Shown piece by piece: positions 45,616-55,090 of a DNA stretch of 64,000 nt. Each line of letters starts with the position of its first letter. The stretch's first letter is position 1. A program made the translations under genes and the position numbers. Origin of the DNA: Niastella soli (GTDB taxonomy: Bacteria; Bacteroidota; Bacteroidia; Chitinophagales; Chitinophagaceae); assembly GCF_017742245.1 (NCBI RefSeq), contig NZ_JAGHKO010000001.1, positions 2,137,061-2,201,060 on the forward strand. Direction: 5' to 3'. Below the pieces are notes generated by a model that saw nothing but the letters and a program-made list of their open reading frames with translations, did no database searches and was not told the origin of the DNA.

Positions 45616-46296
45616 TTAATGCTTGTCTAACAGATCAGGCCGGCGGTCTTTGGTGCGTTGCAGGGATTGTTCGTAACGCCAGTCATCTACTTTTTTAGGA
45701 TCACCGCTTAACAGGATGTCAGGTACTTTCCAGCCTCTGAAATCGGCCGGGCGGGTATATACGGGTGGGGCTAATAAATTGTCCTGGAAAGAGTCCATAA
45801 GGGCCGAGGTTTCATCGTTTAGCACGCCGGGCAATAAACGGCCAATGGCGTCCACTACAATGGCTGCAGCCAGTTCGCCGCCGCTAAGCACGTAATCGCC
45901 AATTGATATTTCGCGCGTAACAAAGTGTTCGCGTATACGCTCATCTATGCCTTTGTAGTGTCCGCAGATGATGATGAGGTTGCCTTTAAGCGACAGTTGA
46001 TTGGCGATCGACTGGTTGAACCGTTCCCCATCGGGGGTCATAAAGATAATTTCATCGTATTGCCGGTCTTTCGAGAGGGTCTCGATGGCATTGGCCAGTG
46101 GTTCACACATCATTACCATACCGGCGCCGCCACCATATTGGTAGTCATCCACCTGCCCGTACTCATTAACGGCCCATTGGCGTAAATGATGCACCTGCAC
46201 TTCCAACAGTCCTTTGTCACGGGCTCTTTTCATGATGGAATGCGAAAATGGGCTTTCGAGTAATTCGGGTAAAACGGTAATAATTTCAATACGCAT
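45616..46296 (-). CDS. trmD: tRNA (guanine-37-N1)-methyltransferase
   Basis: 226 residues, full length. SPOUT fold with the TrmD knot: [65 protein letters not shown], and GLLPGV-type [14 protein letters not shown]. The enzyme methylates G37 of tRNAs reading CNN codons and prevents frameshifting. In many bacteria it is next to rpsP and rimM; here it is about 10 kb away, on the opposite strand. Confidence 0.96.
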   Translation of the reverse strand: MRIEIITVLPELLESPFSHSIMKRARDKGLLEVQVHHLRQWAVNEYGQVDDYQYGGGAGMVMMCEPLANAIETLSKDRQYDEIIFMTPDGERFNQSIANQLSLKGNLIIICGHYKGIDERIREHFVTREISIGDYVLSGGELAAAIVVDAIGRLLPGVLNDETSALMDSFQDNLLAPPVYTRPADFRGWKVPDILLSGDPKKVDDWRYEQSLQRTKDRRPDLLDKH

Positions 46297-46300
46297 GGTG

Positions 46301-46308
46301 CAAAGATA
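46301..46308 (-). promoter_or_regulatory. TAnnTTTG element 4 nt before trmD
   Basis: The minus strand reads TATCTTTG, CACC, ATG. An mRNA starting at the usual distance would have almost no leader. The repeat mosaic starts directly upstream. Confidence 0.5.
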
Positions 46309-46552
46309 CTATGGAGATGGCAATCGTGAAAGGCAAACGGCAGAAGGCAGACGGCAGAAGGCAGAAGGCAGACGGTCTCGGCTCAGCCGAGAGCAAACGG
46401 CAGACATCGACGCGGAAATCGGCAATTGAGTTGTCTGTGCCCGTCCGAACGCCAACCCTAAAAGAATTCATTCTGACGGGGATCATCCAGGTGCGAATTC
46501 CCGAATTTCCAGGACTTATGAAAAATAGCGAGTCCACTCACCACTCACTATT
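46309..46552. repeat. Repeat mosaic between trmD and the S4 gene
   Basis: Six GGCARAM heptamers at 46332-46373 (GGCAAAC, GGCAGAA, GGCAGAC and so on), palindrome TCTCGGCTCAGCCGAGA at 46376-46392, then a GTGAGTG-type module (minus strand, 46504-46548) that recurs at 58382-58427. No gene. Confidence 0.85.
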
Positions 46553-46948
46553 CTATTCCATATAATCATCCAGATCTCTTCTGTCTTTTTTGGTAGGCCT
46601 GCCAATTTTACTGAGGCGTTTACCAGTATGAAAGCTGGAGGCCTGGAATTGCAACCGTTCCAGTTCCTCAGCCGGGGTAATATCGATGTAATATTTGATG
46701 GCTTCGGCGTATTGTACGCGATTGTGCAATAAAGCGGCTACTTTAACACGCCAGCGGCGGGCTTCCGTTTTTACTTCGTATTCATCACCCACATGCACCT
46801 GCCGGGATGCTTTTACCTGGTCGCCATTGCATTTTACCTTACCACTATCGCACGCTGCTGCAGCCTGGGAGCGTGTTTTAAACAGGCGAATGGACCACAG
46901 GTATTTATCTATTCTAAGTTTTTCGTTTTTATCTGTATTGCTGCTCAT
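46553..46948 (-). CDS. S4 domain RNA-binding protein, Hsp15-like
   Basis: 131 residues from ATG at 46948. S4 domain: LRIDKYLWSIRLFKTRSQAAAACDSGKVKCNGDQVKASRQVHVGDEYEV, then a basic C-terminal tail (GRPTKKDRRDLDD). The heat-shock protein Hsp15 of E. coli binds stalled 50S subunits with nascent chains; this is the Bacteroidota homologue by pattern. The upstream 14 codons of the open frame include a promoter element (TATCTTTG) and were excluded. Confidence 0.88.
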   Translation of the reverse strand: MSSNTDKNEKLRIDKYLWSIRLFKTRSQAAAACDSGKVKCNGDQVKASRQVHVGDEYEVKTEARRWRVKVAALLHNRVQYAEAIKYYIDITPAEELERLQFQASSFHTGKRLSKIGRPTKKDRRDLDDYME

Positions 46949-46971
46949 GATTTCCTCTTTTTCAACTGTCT

Positions 46972-46979
46972 CAAAGATA
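46972..46979 (-). promoter_or_regulatory. TAnnTTTG -7 element for the S4 gene
   Basis: The minus strand reads TATCTTTG, 23 nt before the S4 ATG, giving a normal leader of about 15 nt. Confidence 0.5.
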
Positions 46980-47059
46980 CGAAAAAGCAAAAAGGCAGAA
47001 AGCGGATCTTCTCTGCTGTCTGCCTTCTGCTCACGGCTGAGCCGAGACCGTCTGCCGTT

Positions 47060-48427
47060 CTAAGAAGCAAAATATTTATGGAAATAAGGGATCGTCTCTA
47101 TTCCCTTATAAAAGTTCACCAGGTCGAATTTTTCATTGGGAGAATGCAGGTTATCGCTATCCAGCCCAAAACCCATGAACACAATTTTTACCCCCAGTTC
47201 TTTTTCCAGGATAGAACAAATGGGAATACTGCCACCGCCACGTACCGGAATTGGCTTTTTGCCAAAGGTTGTTTCAATGGCTTGTGCCGCCGCCTGGTAT
47301 GCTTTTGAATTTATAGGTGTCATATAAGGTTCCCCACCATGCAGGTTATACGCTTCCACAGTAACACCAACCGGTGCTATTTTGCGGAAGTATTGTAATA
47401 GCATGTCTGTTATTTTTTCAGAGGACTGGTTAGGCACCAGACGAGCTGAAATTTTTGCAAAGGCTTTTGAAGGCAGTACGGTTTTAGCACCTTCACCGGT
47501 GTAACCGCCCCAAATGCCATTTAATTCAAGCGTTGGACGAATACCGGTACGCTCATTGGTTGTATATCCTTTTTCGCCCCACAGTTCTTTTACTCCCAGG
47601 TCATTTTTATATTCATTCTCATTATATGGGGCTTCGGCCATTAGTTTTCTTTCTTCGGGCGTTGAGGCTACCACATCATCATAAAAACCCGGAATGGTAA
47701 TGTGATTATTTTCATCGTGGCAACTGGCGATCATTTTTGCCAGCATGGTGATAGGATTGCCTACTGCGCCACCGTACACACCACTGTGCAGGTCGCGGTT
47801 GGCACCGGTTACTTCTACCTGAATATAAGCCAGGCCGCGCACGCCAATGTCGATGGAAGGATTTTCCATGCTGATCATGGAACTGTCGCTGATAAGGATC
47901 ACATCGCATTTCAGCAGTTCTTTATGAGCTGCTACAAAATCAGCGAGGTTGGGTGATCCCACTTCTTCTTCCCCTTCTATCAGGAACTTGATATTATTTT
48001 GAAGCGAGTTGGTTTTTGATAATATTTCCAGGGCTTTCACATGCATGTAAAACTGCCCTTTATCATCGGCAGATCCACGGGCGTAGATCCGGCCATCTTT
48101 GATCACGGGTTCAAACGGACCGCTGTGCCAAAGATCTAATGGGTCTGGTGGTTGCACATCATAGTGACCATATACCAGTACGGTAGGTTTGGAAGGATCA
48201 ACGATCTTTTCGGCATATACAACCGGGTGGCCTGCCGTTTCGTAAACTTTGGCCGAAGCAGCGCCGGCTTCCAGTAACCGTTGTTGTACTTTTTCAGCAC
48301 ATTTTCTCATATCCTCCTTGTTGGCGCTGTTGGCGCTTATAGAAGGAATGCGTAACAATTCCAGTAGTTCATCCAGGAAGCGATCTTTGTTCTTCTCCTG
48401 GTAATCTTTCCAGCCTTGCATAATCAT
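47060..48427 (-). CDS. M20 family dipeptidase
   Basis: 455 residues from ATG at 48427 (MIMQGWKDYQEKN). M20 metallopeptidase: VYGHYDVQPPDPLDLW, the second site IYARGSADDKGQ, catalytic EGEEEVGSPN and HSGVYGGAVGNP. This pattern resembles carnosinase/CPG-like dipeptidases. Cytoplasmic, two zinc ions per monomer by family. Repeat words start 3 bases after its stop, with the CGGCTGAGCCG palindrome variant at 47031-47047. Confidence 0.9.
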   Translation of the reverse strand: MIMQGWKDYQEKNKDRFLDELLELLRIPSISANSANKEDMRKCAEKVQQRLLEAGAASAKVYETAGHPVVYAEKIVDPSKPTVLVYGHYDVQPPDPLDLWHSGPFEPVIKDGRIYARGSADDKGQFYMHVKALEILSKTNSLQNNIKFLIEGEEEVGSPNLADFVAAHKELLKCDVILISDSSMISMENPSIDIGVRGLAYIQVEVTGANRDLHSGVYGGAVGNPITMLAKMIASCHDENNHITIPGFYDDVVASTPEERKLMAEAPYNENEYKNDLGVKELWGEKGYTTNERTGIRPTLELNGIWGGYTGEGAKTVLPSKAFAKISARLVPNQSSEKITDMLLQYFRKIAPVGVTVEAYNLHGGEPYMTPINSKAYQAAAQAIETTFGKKPIPVRGGGSIPICSILEKELGVKIVFMGFGLDSDNLHSPNEKFDLVNFYKGIETIPYFHKYFAS

Positions 48428-48523
48428 GAGTTTATTTGAGTAAATGTATTTGTAGAACGGAAAGCGAATATATGGTTTTTTACGGGGCCTTCCCCTTGTC
48501 AACCGGTCAACTGATCAACTTCC

Positions 48524-49507
48524 CTACAAACTATGCTTCTTATCCTTAAGTACATTCTCCAATGTCCATTCAATCTGTTTTTCAAAGGGGCGTTTGCGAA
48601 CGGAGCAGTCAGCTTTGGTGCAAATGCTGCACGAAAAATCAAGACAGGGGTCAGTATGTACAAACAATTCAAATACGATCCCGAATTCCTTTTTTATAAG
48701 ACTGCCCAGTTCTTCCACTTCTTTATGCGCTTCCACTACGTTCAGGTACCAGGGCACAGTAAGGTGACAATCGATGTGAAGCTGGCCGCCGTATTTTATA
48801 ACGCGCAGGTTATGCAGATCGATCCAGTTGACGCGGCGGTTGGCATTGAGCACTGCCAGCATTTCCTGCAACAGTTCTTTATCGGCTTCATCCATGATGC
48901 CTGCCAGGGAGTGCCGCAGTATCTTGTAACCGGTAACTATAATTATAAATGCAAATACAATGGCGGTTACACTATCCAGCCAGTTGAGGTTGGTTAATCG
49001 TATTAATAGTAAACCCAGGATGATGCCCAGGGTAGAGTAGGTGTCTGACTGCAGGTGTTTACCACTGGCCACCAGTGCCAGGGAATTGTTTTTTTTACCA
49101 ATGCGAATGCTGATAAGACCCACTATAAAATTGATCAGGGCAGTGAAGGCCACCAGTACAATACCACGGTCGAGTTGTTTAAGTTCGGTGGGATATATAA
49201 AATGAAGCACCGATTCGTAAATGATCACCAAACCGGCCACAATAATGAGTGTTCCTTCAACAGCGGCCGATAAAAATTCAGCCTTGCCATGTCCGTATGG
49301 ATGGTTTTCATCACGCGGTTTTGCGGCCACGTATAAACTGTACAAGCCAATAAAACCGGCAATCACATTGACGGTGCTTTCCAGTGCATCTGTTAAAATG
49401 GCTACTGAGCGGGTTAGCCAAAATGCCGCTATTTTGATGATGAACAGCAGTACGGCCACTGTTACCACCCATTTCTGTATTCGAAGATTCTCCCTGCCAG
49501 CGTTCAA
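48524..49507 (-). CDS. Cation diffusion facilitator with C-terminal Cys cluster
   Basis: 327 residues, six helices in the CDF pattern: LTRSVAILTDALESTVNVIAGFIGL, HPYGHGKAEFLSAAVEGTLI, SGKHLQSDTYSTLGIIL with the metal-binding HxxxD. The cytoplasmic C-terminal domain has HKEVEELGSLIKKEFG. The end is unusual: HTDPCLDFSCSICTKADCSVRK has C-x4-C-x2-C-x4-C, a likely metal or iron-sulfur binding site not found in standard members. The start is TTG at 49507; no ATG is in frame without a stop. A GTTGATCAGTTGACC word begins 6 bases after the stop. Confidence 0.88.
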   Translation of the reverse strand: MNAGRENLRIQKWVVTVAVLLFIIKIAAFWLTRSVAILTDALESTVNVIAGFIGLYSLYVAAKPRDENHPYGHGKAEFLSAAVEGTLIIVAGLVIIYESVLHFIYPTELKQLDRGIVLVAFTALINFIVGLISIRIGKKNNSLALVASGKHLQSDTYSTLGIILGLLLIRLTNLNWLDSVTAIVFAFIIIVTGYKILRHSLAGIMDEADKELLQEMLAVLNANRRVNWIDLHNLRVIKYGGQLHIDCHLTVPWYLNVVEAHKEVEELGSLIKKEFGIVFELFVHTDPCLDFSCSICTKADCSVRKRPFEKQIEWTLENVLKDKKHSL

Positions 49508-49569
49508 TTACATGTAGTTTGCGCGAAGGTAGCAAGTTGGCGCCAATGGTCAATGGTGAATGATGAACC

Positions 49570-49692
49570 TTAATTGGTGAATAATTCGAATCTCGAGAGT
49601 CATGAATTAATTGGAACGCTCAAAATTCGAAATCCATTGCCGATTGCGATTCAGGATTGCCGACTGTCGACTGCCGATTCATCATTGCCGAT
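49570..49692. repeat. Heptamer words after LptF/G
   Basis: ATTGCCG/ACTGTCG/ACTGCCG words in heptamer phase, beginning 2 bases from the LptF/G stop codon. Confidence 0.75.
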
Positions 49693-49693
49693 C

Positions 49694-51187
49694 TTAACTC
49701 GCGGGCGCCGCTTGTTTTGCGGAAGCATTTTTCTTGGCTATCATTTTGCGTATGGCTCTGAACGCACGATAATAAAACTCTTTATTAAATAATTGTGAAT
49801 CGTGAAGTGCTTTATAAATAAGGAACATGCCAATGGGCAACAACACGGCTGTGGCCAGCCACATTCCCGCTGCGGGTTGCAACACATCTTCCTTCACAAA
49901 CTTTTTCCCAAAGTTGTTCAACAGGAAAAAGATCACAAAGAAGATCACCGCAAAAACCACCGGCGTTCCTATTCCTCCTTTGCGTACAATAGAACCAAGG
50001 GGCGCACCTATCAGGAACAATACCAATACGGCTATTGACATAGTGATCTTTTCATGGTAGGTCATCGATGTCATGCGCAACTCTTTTCTTTTGTTTTCAT
50101 AATCCCAGGAAGGCCCTTCAATGGAATTTTTTACATATCCGGAATAGGCATTGGCTTGTTCCAGCACCGTTTGTTTTACGCCTGTAGGGGTAGGGTCGGT
50201 TGCATGTACCTTTAAACTATCGGGTAACAGGTCAAGAAACATTTTGGCGCCCTTTTTAACAGGTTGAGCTTTTACATCTACCCAACCGGTATCCACGTAT
50301 TTGGAGAAATTCAGGTATCCGGCAAGCTCACGCTGGTCCCGTTCTTTGAATGCGTTCAGGCTTTTTTGCAGGGAGTCTACATTCTTGCTCAATTGCCGGG
50401 TGCTTAACATTTCATAGCGGTCCTTATAGGTACTGTCGTCAGTACGGTTCAGGGCCAGCGAACTAAGGTCCAGTACTTTTTTATATTCTTTAAAACCCAG
50501 GCGGATATAATCGGTGTTGTTACCGTAGCGGTTACCGCGTTCTTCATATCGCCAGCCATTATACAAGGTAAATTCCAGAAAACGCTTGTCGTTTGAAATG
50601 CGCATAATGCCTTTTTCCGCTGCTACGATATTATCCTGTGGGCCGGTGCTGTTCTCATAAATGACCACATTATGTAAAATGGAGTCATGTTCTTTTTTCG
50701 ACACCTTGATGGCATAATCAGGAATAGTGGTATAGAACACCCCTTCTTTCAGATCGAAGGCTGGTTTTTTATTTACAAGATCGTAGTGCAGGGTTTTCAT
50801 GCGCAGGTTGGCCACCGGAATAACATAGTTGTTGAAAAGGAATGCCATGCCGGAAAGCATAGCGGCCACTACCGTTAAGGGTAACATGAAACGCAACAGG
50901 CCAATACCGGCCGATTTTATGGCTACCAGCTCAAAGGTCTCACCCAGGTTACCGAAGGTCATGATAGAAGATAATAGAATAGCCAGGGGCAAAGCCAGGG
51001 GAACCAGCGTAGCGCTCAGGTAAAGAACCAGGCGAAGCATGGTAAAAGTATCAATACCCTTTCCTACAAAATCATCTATCCATAGCCAGAAGAATTGCAG
51101 GATCAACACGAACAGGGTGAGGAAAAAGGTTGCGATAAAAGGACCGAGGAAAGATCGCAAAACCAATATGTCGAGTTTTTTTATCAC
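49694..51187 (-). CDS. LptF/LptG family permease
   Basis: 497 residues, beginning at GTG. Three N-terminal helices (LDILVLRSFLGPFIATFFLTLFVLILQF; LVPLALPLAILLSSIMTFGNLGETFELVAIKSAG), a long periplasmic region (about 130-360), and three C-terminal helices (ITMSIAVLVLFLIGAPLGSIVRKGGIGTPVVFAVIFFVIFFLL). This is the transmembrane part of the LptB2FG ABC exporter, which lifts lipopolysaccharide from the inner membrane. The family position FGNLGE...KSAG is intact. Confidence 0.92.
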   Translation of the reverse strand: MIKKLDILVLRSFLGPFIATFFLTLFVLILQFFWLWIDDFVGKGIDTFTMLRLVLYLSATLVPLALPLAILLSSIMTFGNLGETFELVAIKSAGIGLLRFMLPLTVVAAMLSGMAFLFNNYVIPVANLRMKTLHYDLVNKKPAFDLKEGVFYTTIPDYAIKVSKKEHDSILHNVVIYENSTGPQDNIVAAEKGIMRISNDKRFLEFTLYNGWRYEERGNRYGNNTDYIRLGFKEYKKVLDLSSLALNRTDDSTYKDRYEMLSTRQLSKNVDSLQKSLNAFKERDQRELAGYLNFSKYVDTGWVDVKAQPVKKGAKMFLDLLPDSLKVHATDPTPTGVKQTVLEQANAYSGYVKNSIEGPSWDYENKRKELRMTSMTYHEKITMSIAVLVLFLIGAPLGSIVRKGGIGTPVVFAVIFFVIFFLLNNFGKKFVKEDVLQPAAGMWLATAVLLPIGMFLIYKALHDSQLFNKEFYYRAFRAIRKMIAKKNASAKQAAPAS

Positions 51188-51205
51188 GGGTATTATCTTT
51201 ATAAA

Positions 51206-51817
51206 ATGGACGCCGCAAAAATACAGCTTTCAGCAGACGAATTATCGCTGGTGCAAAACGCCGGCTGGCTTTTAACAAAGAATACAATTATTGAAAAAGT
51301 ATACCATTTGTTTGGGGATATAGCTCACCAGGCACGCGACAATTTTAATGCAAACCCGGGAATTTTATTGCCGGAAGTGCTGATTCCTTCACCTAAAATT
51401 TCAAAAGGAGAGAATTATGGAGGATTGCCCTGGGTTATGCTGGATTATCCGCGGTTATTTAACCGCCAGGATACATTTGCCATTAGGACCCTTTTCTGGT
51501 GGGGGCATTTTTTTAGTGTGACCCTGCACCTGAAAGGGGCGTATAAAAAGCAATTCCAGCAAAACCTGCTCACGAACCTGCCAGTACTGGCAGGCAGGCA
51601 ATTTTACTTATGCGTAAGTGAGGACGAATGGCGTCATGAGTTCGAAGAAGACAATTACAGGCTGCTCACCCAGTTGAATTCGTCTGCAGTAGAAGAAATT
51701 CTGCTGGCTAATGATTTTTGCAAGCTTTCCGCCAAAATTTCACTTCCTCAATGGAATCGGTCAAAAGATTTAATAATTGATCTATACGAAACAATTGTTA
51801 CCTCTATTGGTCATTAA
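51206..51817 (+). CDS. Conserved hypothetical protein
   Basis: 203 residues from ATG at 51206; the longer open frame would overlap lptF. It is soluble and acidic to neutral: MDAAKIQLSADELSLVQNAGWLLTKNTIIEKVYHLFGDIAHQ, VLIPSPKISKGENYGGLPWVMLDYPRLFNRQDTFAIRTLFWWGHFFSVTLHLKG. No family recognised, though the tone resembles small Chitinophagaceae-specific proteins. Its stop overlaps the convergent START-like gene by 4 bases. TATCTTTA (7 of 8) lies 4 nt before the ATG. Confidence 0.75.
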   Translation: MDAAKIQLSADELSLVQNAGWLLTKNTIIEKVYHLFGDIAHQARDNFNANPGILLPEVLIPSPKISKGENYGGLPWVMLDYPRLFNRQDTFAIRTLFWWGHFFSVTLHLKGAYKKQFQQNLLTNLPVLAGRQFYLCVSEDEWRHEFEEDNYRLLTQLNSSAVEEILLANDFCKLSAKISLPQWNRSKDLIIDLYETIVTSIGH

Positions 51818-52194
51818 TTACCGAGCCGGTGAAACAAATCTTTCACCTGGTAGCCCCATAATTGACTTTGGTCTTTCACATCCCCTTTGTCTGCAAAGTC
51901 TTTGATCACAAGGATGGTCTGGTTCGTTACTTCTGATTTCTCGATTCTAAATTCGAAATATTCTTCTTTGGGTGCGTGCAACCAATGAAACCTGATAAAT
52001 TTCTCTTCTTCACTTTCCATCACTTCTGCTTTATCAGTAGTTCCGTTCCAGGAAAAACTGAAAACATTATCCCGTTCATCAACTTTATCCGCAAACCACT
52101 CCTGCAAACCAGCAGGCGTACTTAGGAATTCGTATAAAATGGAAGGAGAACATCTTACCGGATACTCTAACGTAAATATGTGTTTCTTACTCAT
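51814..52194 (-). CDS. START-like / AHSA1 (SRPBCC) domain protein
   Basis: 126 residues covering a single START-like fold: FTLEYPVRCSPSILYEFLSTPAGLQEWFADKVDERDNVFSFSWNG, FIRFHWLHAPKEEYFEFRI, ILVIKDFADKGDVKDQSQLW. These domains bind hydrophobic ligands or act as Hsp90 co-chaperones; the function of this Bacteroidota subgroup is unknown. It ends convergently with the preceding gene. Confidence 0.85.
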   Translation of the reverse strand: MSKKHIFTLEYPVRCSPSILYEFLSTPAGLQEWFADKVDERDNVFSFSWNGTTDKAEVMESEEEKFIRFHWLHAPKEEYFEFRIEKSEVTNQTILVIKDFADKGDVKDQSQLWGYQVKDLFHRLGN

Positions 52195-52507
52195 CTAACC
52201 CTTGTATTGATCTTTTTTGCAAGTTGCAATGGTGCAATTATAGAAAAATAATGCTACCCTCAAAATTTTTTTTTGAATAATCGGGGTAAAAAGTGCTTAA
52301 AAATGAATAAATAAGCAAAAAAAACTCATATATCTGACAACCAGTTGATTACGAATATATTTGATGAAAATGGGCAGAATGGGTATATTAGGTGGATAGT
52401 TTTTTAACAACAAAATGCTTGTTCATATAACAAATTCGACAGGTATTTCGTTTTTTTTAAGCCATTGACCGTTCAAAACCTAAAAAACCCTTTAAAATGT
52501 CCTACCT
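52195..52507. promoter_or_regulatory. 313-base rpoD upstream region
   Basis: AT-rich, no open frame or repeat array. TATATTTG at 52356-52363 is an exact TAnnTTTG match and would give a leader of about 140 nt. No -33 element at the right distance was convincing. Confidence 0.5.
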
Positions 52508-53383
52508 ATGAGTATGCGGCAACTCAAGATCACGAAATCAATTACGAATCGTGAATCTCAGAGCCTTGAAAAATACTTGCAGGAAATCGGAAAAGTTGAA
52601 TTGATCAGCCCCGAAGAAGAAGTAAAATTAGCGGGATTGATCAAGCAAGGAAACCAGGCAGCCCTTGACAAACTAACGAAGGCGAACTTAAGATTCGTTG
52701 TATCCGTAGCCAAGCAGTATCAGAACCAAGGCCTATCACTACCAGACCTCATCAATGAGGGTAATTTGGGTCTCATTAAAGCAGCGCAGCGTTTTGATGA
52801 AACCCGTGGTTTTAAATTCATTTCTTACGCCGTATGGTGGATTCGCCAAAGCATTCTCCAGGCATTAGCTGAACAATCGCGCATTGTAAGGCTTCCATTG
52901 AACAAAGTAGGGTTAACTAACAAGATCCAGAAAGCATTTTCACAACTGGAACAGGAGTACGAACGTGAACCTTCGCCCGAAGAACTGGCTGAATTGCTGG
53001 AACTCGAAACGGAGGAAGTTTCTGCCACCCTGGGTATTGCTGCCCGGCACGTTAGCATGGACACGCCACTGTCTGAAGGGGAAGACAATACCCTGGTAGA
53101 CGTGTTGGTAAATCCTAATGCCGAATACGCAAATACCAACATCGAGCACAAAGAGTCCCTTAAACAGGAAATTGAGCGCTCCATGAAAATGCTTACCGAA
53201 CGGCAAAAAGAGGTAATCTGCTATTTCTTTGGAATTGGCGTCGATCACCCCATGAGTCTGGAAGACATCGGGGAAAAATTTAATCTTACCCGGGAACGGG
53301 TTCGCCAGATCAAGGACAAGGCAATTACCAAACTGCGCACCAATTCGCGTTCAAAGGCCCTTCGGGGATATTTGGGCGTTTAA
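52508..53383 (+). CDS. rpoD: Primary RNA polymerase sigma factor
   Basis: 291 residues, the short RpoD/SigA type of Bacteroidota without the N-terminal region 1.1. Regions follow in order: 1.2 ([24 protein letters not shown]), 2.1-2.4 ([58 protein letters not shown]), 3 (RLPLNKVGL) and 4.1-4.2 ([43 protein letters not shown]). It would recognise the TAnnTTTG/TTTG promoters seen through the window. ATG at 52514 is an alternative start. Confidence 0.95.
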   Translation: MSMRQLKITKSITNRESQSLEKYLQEIGKVELISPEEEVKLAGLIKQGNQAALDKLTKANLRFVVSVAKQYQNQGLSLPDLINEGNLGLIKAAQRFDETRGFKFISYAVWWIRQSILQALAEQSRIVRLPLNKVGLTNKIQKAFSQLEQEYEREPSPEELAELLELETEEVSATLGIAARHVSMDTPLSEGEDNTLVDVLVNPNAEYANTNIEHKESLKQEIERSMKMLTERQKEVICYFFGIGVDHPMSLEDIGEKFNLTRERVRQIKDKAITKLRTNSRSKALRGYLGV

Positions 53384-53439
53384 CCTTAAAAACTTATAGC
53401 CTAGCAAAAGAAACTTTACACAACAAAATTTACTTCCTG

Positions 53440-53492
53440 TAAATTTGCAGTCCATAAAGTGAATATAACTTGAGGGTATATTCACTTTTTTG
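53440..53492 (+). promoter_or_regulatory. Promoter-like element followed by a hairpin between rpoD and ffh
   Basis: TAAATTTG (53440-53447), then a perfect 11-bp stem AAGTGAATATA / TATATTCACTT (53457-53487) and a T-tract. It may simply be the rpoD terminator, or an early stop of a transcript from the adjacent element; the order is unusual. Confidence 0.55.
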
Positions 53493-53557
53493 CTTTTTGG
53501 CCCTCCGGCTGTGGTCGGAGCGGTGTCAAACCAAATGAATGCGAAAAACAGGAAGTT

Positions 53558-54874
53558 ATGTTTGAAAATCTTACCGACCGGTTGGAATCGGCCTTAAAAC
53601 AGATAAAAGGCGAAGGCCGGATCACCGAACTGAATATTGCTGCTACCGTAAAAGACATCCGCCGCGCCCTGGTGGATGCCGATGTAAACTATAAAATTGC
53701 CAAGGATTTTACCGATCGGGTAAAAGATAAAGCCCTGGGCGAGAAAGTATTAACCGCCGTAAGCCCCGGCCAGTTGATGGTGAAGATCGTAAAAGACGAA
53801 CTGGTTGACCTCATGGGCGGCAGCGAAAGCGAATTTAACTCCAAAGGCAATCCCGCAGTCATTCTGATCGCCGGTCTGCAGGGTTCCGGTAAAACCACCT
53901 TCAGTGCCAAACTGGCAAATTTCCTTAAAACAAGAGGCCGGCTTTCCCCCATGCTGGTGGCAGCCGATATTTATCGCCCGGCAGCCATTGACCAGTTAAA
54001 AGTACTGGGTGAACAAATTCAGGTCGACGTATACAGCGAACCCGAGAATAAAAATGCGGTACAGATAGCCAGCAATGCCATCAAGGAAGCCCGCAGTAAA
54101 AATAAAAATGTAGTTATTATCGATACCGCCGGCCGTTTGGCCATCGATGAGGCTATGATGACTGAAGTGGCCAATGTAAAATCGGCCGTTAACCCCAACG
54201 AGATCCTGTTCGTAGTGGATTCCATGACCGGTCAGGATGCAGTGAACACCGCAAAAGCGTTTAACGATCGCCTTGACTTCACGGGTGTGGTGCTTACCAA
54301 ACTCGATGGTGATACCCGCGGTGGTGCCGCCCTTTCTATCAAATACACGGTCCAAAAACCCATCAAGTTTGTAAGCAGTGGCGAAAAGCTCGATACGCTC
54401 GATGTGTTCTACCCCGAACGTATGGCCCAGCGTATTTTGGGTATGGGTGATATTACCACCCTGGTTGAAAAGGCACAACAACAGTTCGACGAAGAACAGG
54501 CCCGCAAACTCGAAAAGAAGATCCGCAAGAACCAGTTCAACTTCGAAGACTTTAAACAACAACTGGAACAAATAAAAAAGATGGGTAATATCAAAGACCT
54601 GTTAGGGATGATCCCAGGTGTTGGTAAAGCCATCAAAGATATTGACATCAGTGACGATGCTTTCAAAGGCATTGAGGCGATGATCAATTCTATGACCATA
54701 AAGGAACGCGAAGACCCCGATCTGATAAATATGAGCCGCAAGCAACGTATTGCCAAAGGTTCAGGAAAGGGCCTTGACGAAGTAAATGCCTTTTTGAAGC
54801 AGTTTGAGCAAATGAAGCAAATGATGAAAATGATGAATAAGATGCCAATGGGGCGCATGGGAATGAAGCGATAG
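53558..54874 (+). CDS. ffh: Signal recognition particle protein Ffh
   Basis: 438 residues. N domain 1-90, GTPase G domain with GLQGSGKTTFSAKLA (near 105), VAADIYRPAAIDQLK, IIDTAGRLAIDEAMM, LTKLDGDTRGGAALS, then the methionine-rich M domain (FEQMKQMMKMMNKMPMGRMGMKR at the end) that binds signal sequences and 4.5S RNA. Targets nascent inner membrane proteins to FtsY. Transcription is separate from rpoD if the upstream hairpin works. Confidence 0.97.
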   Translation: MFENLTDRLESALKQIKGEGRITELNIAATVKDIRRALVDADVNYKIAKDFTDRVKDKALGEKVLTAVSPGQLMVKIVKDELVDLMGGSESEFNSKGNPAVILIAGLQGSGKTTFSAKLANFLKTRGRLSPMLVAADIYRPAAIDQLKVLGEQIQVDVYSEPENKNAVQIASNAIKEARSKNKNVVIIDTAGRLAIDEAMMTEVANVKSAVNPNEILFVVDSMTGQDAVNTAKAFNDRLDFTGVVLTKLDGDTRGGAALSIKYTVQKPIKFVSSGEKLDTLDVFYPERMAQRILGMGDITTLVEKAQQQFDEEQARKLEKKIRKNQFNFEDFKQQLEQIKKMGNIKDLLGMIPGVGKAIKDIDISDDAFKGIEAMINSMTIKEREDPDLINMSRKQRIAKGSGKGLDEVNAFLKQFEQMKQMMKMMNKMPMGRMGMKR

Positions 54875-55003
54875 AATATTTTTTTCAGTGGTGAATTGTT
54901 GCTATATCAGCTTGTTTACCAGGTAACTTATCAACAATTTGCTGCGTATCGTATTAAGAATGATGGCATGATAAAAGGCAAAAATTTCAACTGAATTATT
55001 AAA

Positions 55004-55034
55004 TTTGGAAAAATCATCTCGATTGTTATTTTTG
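55004..55034 (+). promoter_or_regulatory. Promoter of rpsP
   Basis: TTTG at 55004-55007 and TATTTTTG at 55027-55034 with a 19-nt spacer: the best two-part Bacteroidota promoter in the window. Leader about 50 nt. Confidence 0.7.
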
Positions 55035-55090
55035 CAATCGTTATAATGGAAAGTAACCCTATTTGTTAAGCATTTAAATTTCTATTTAAG

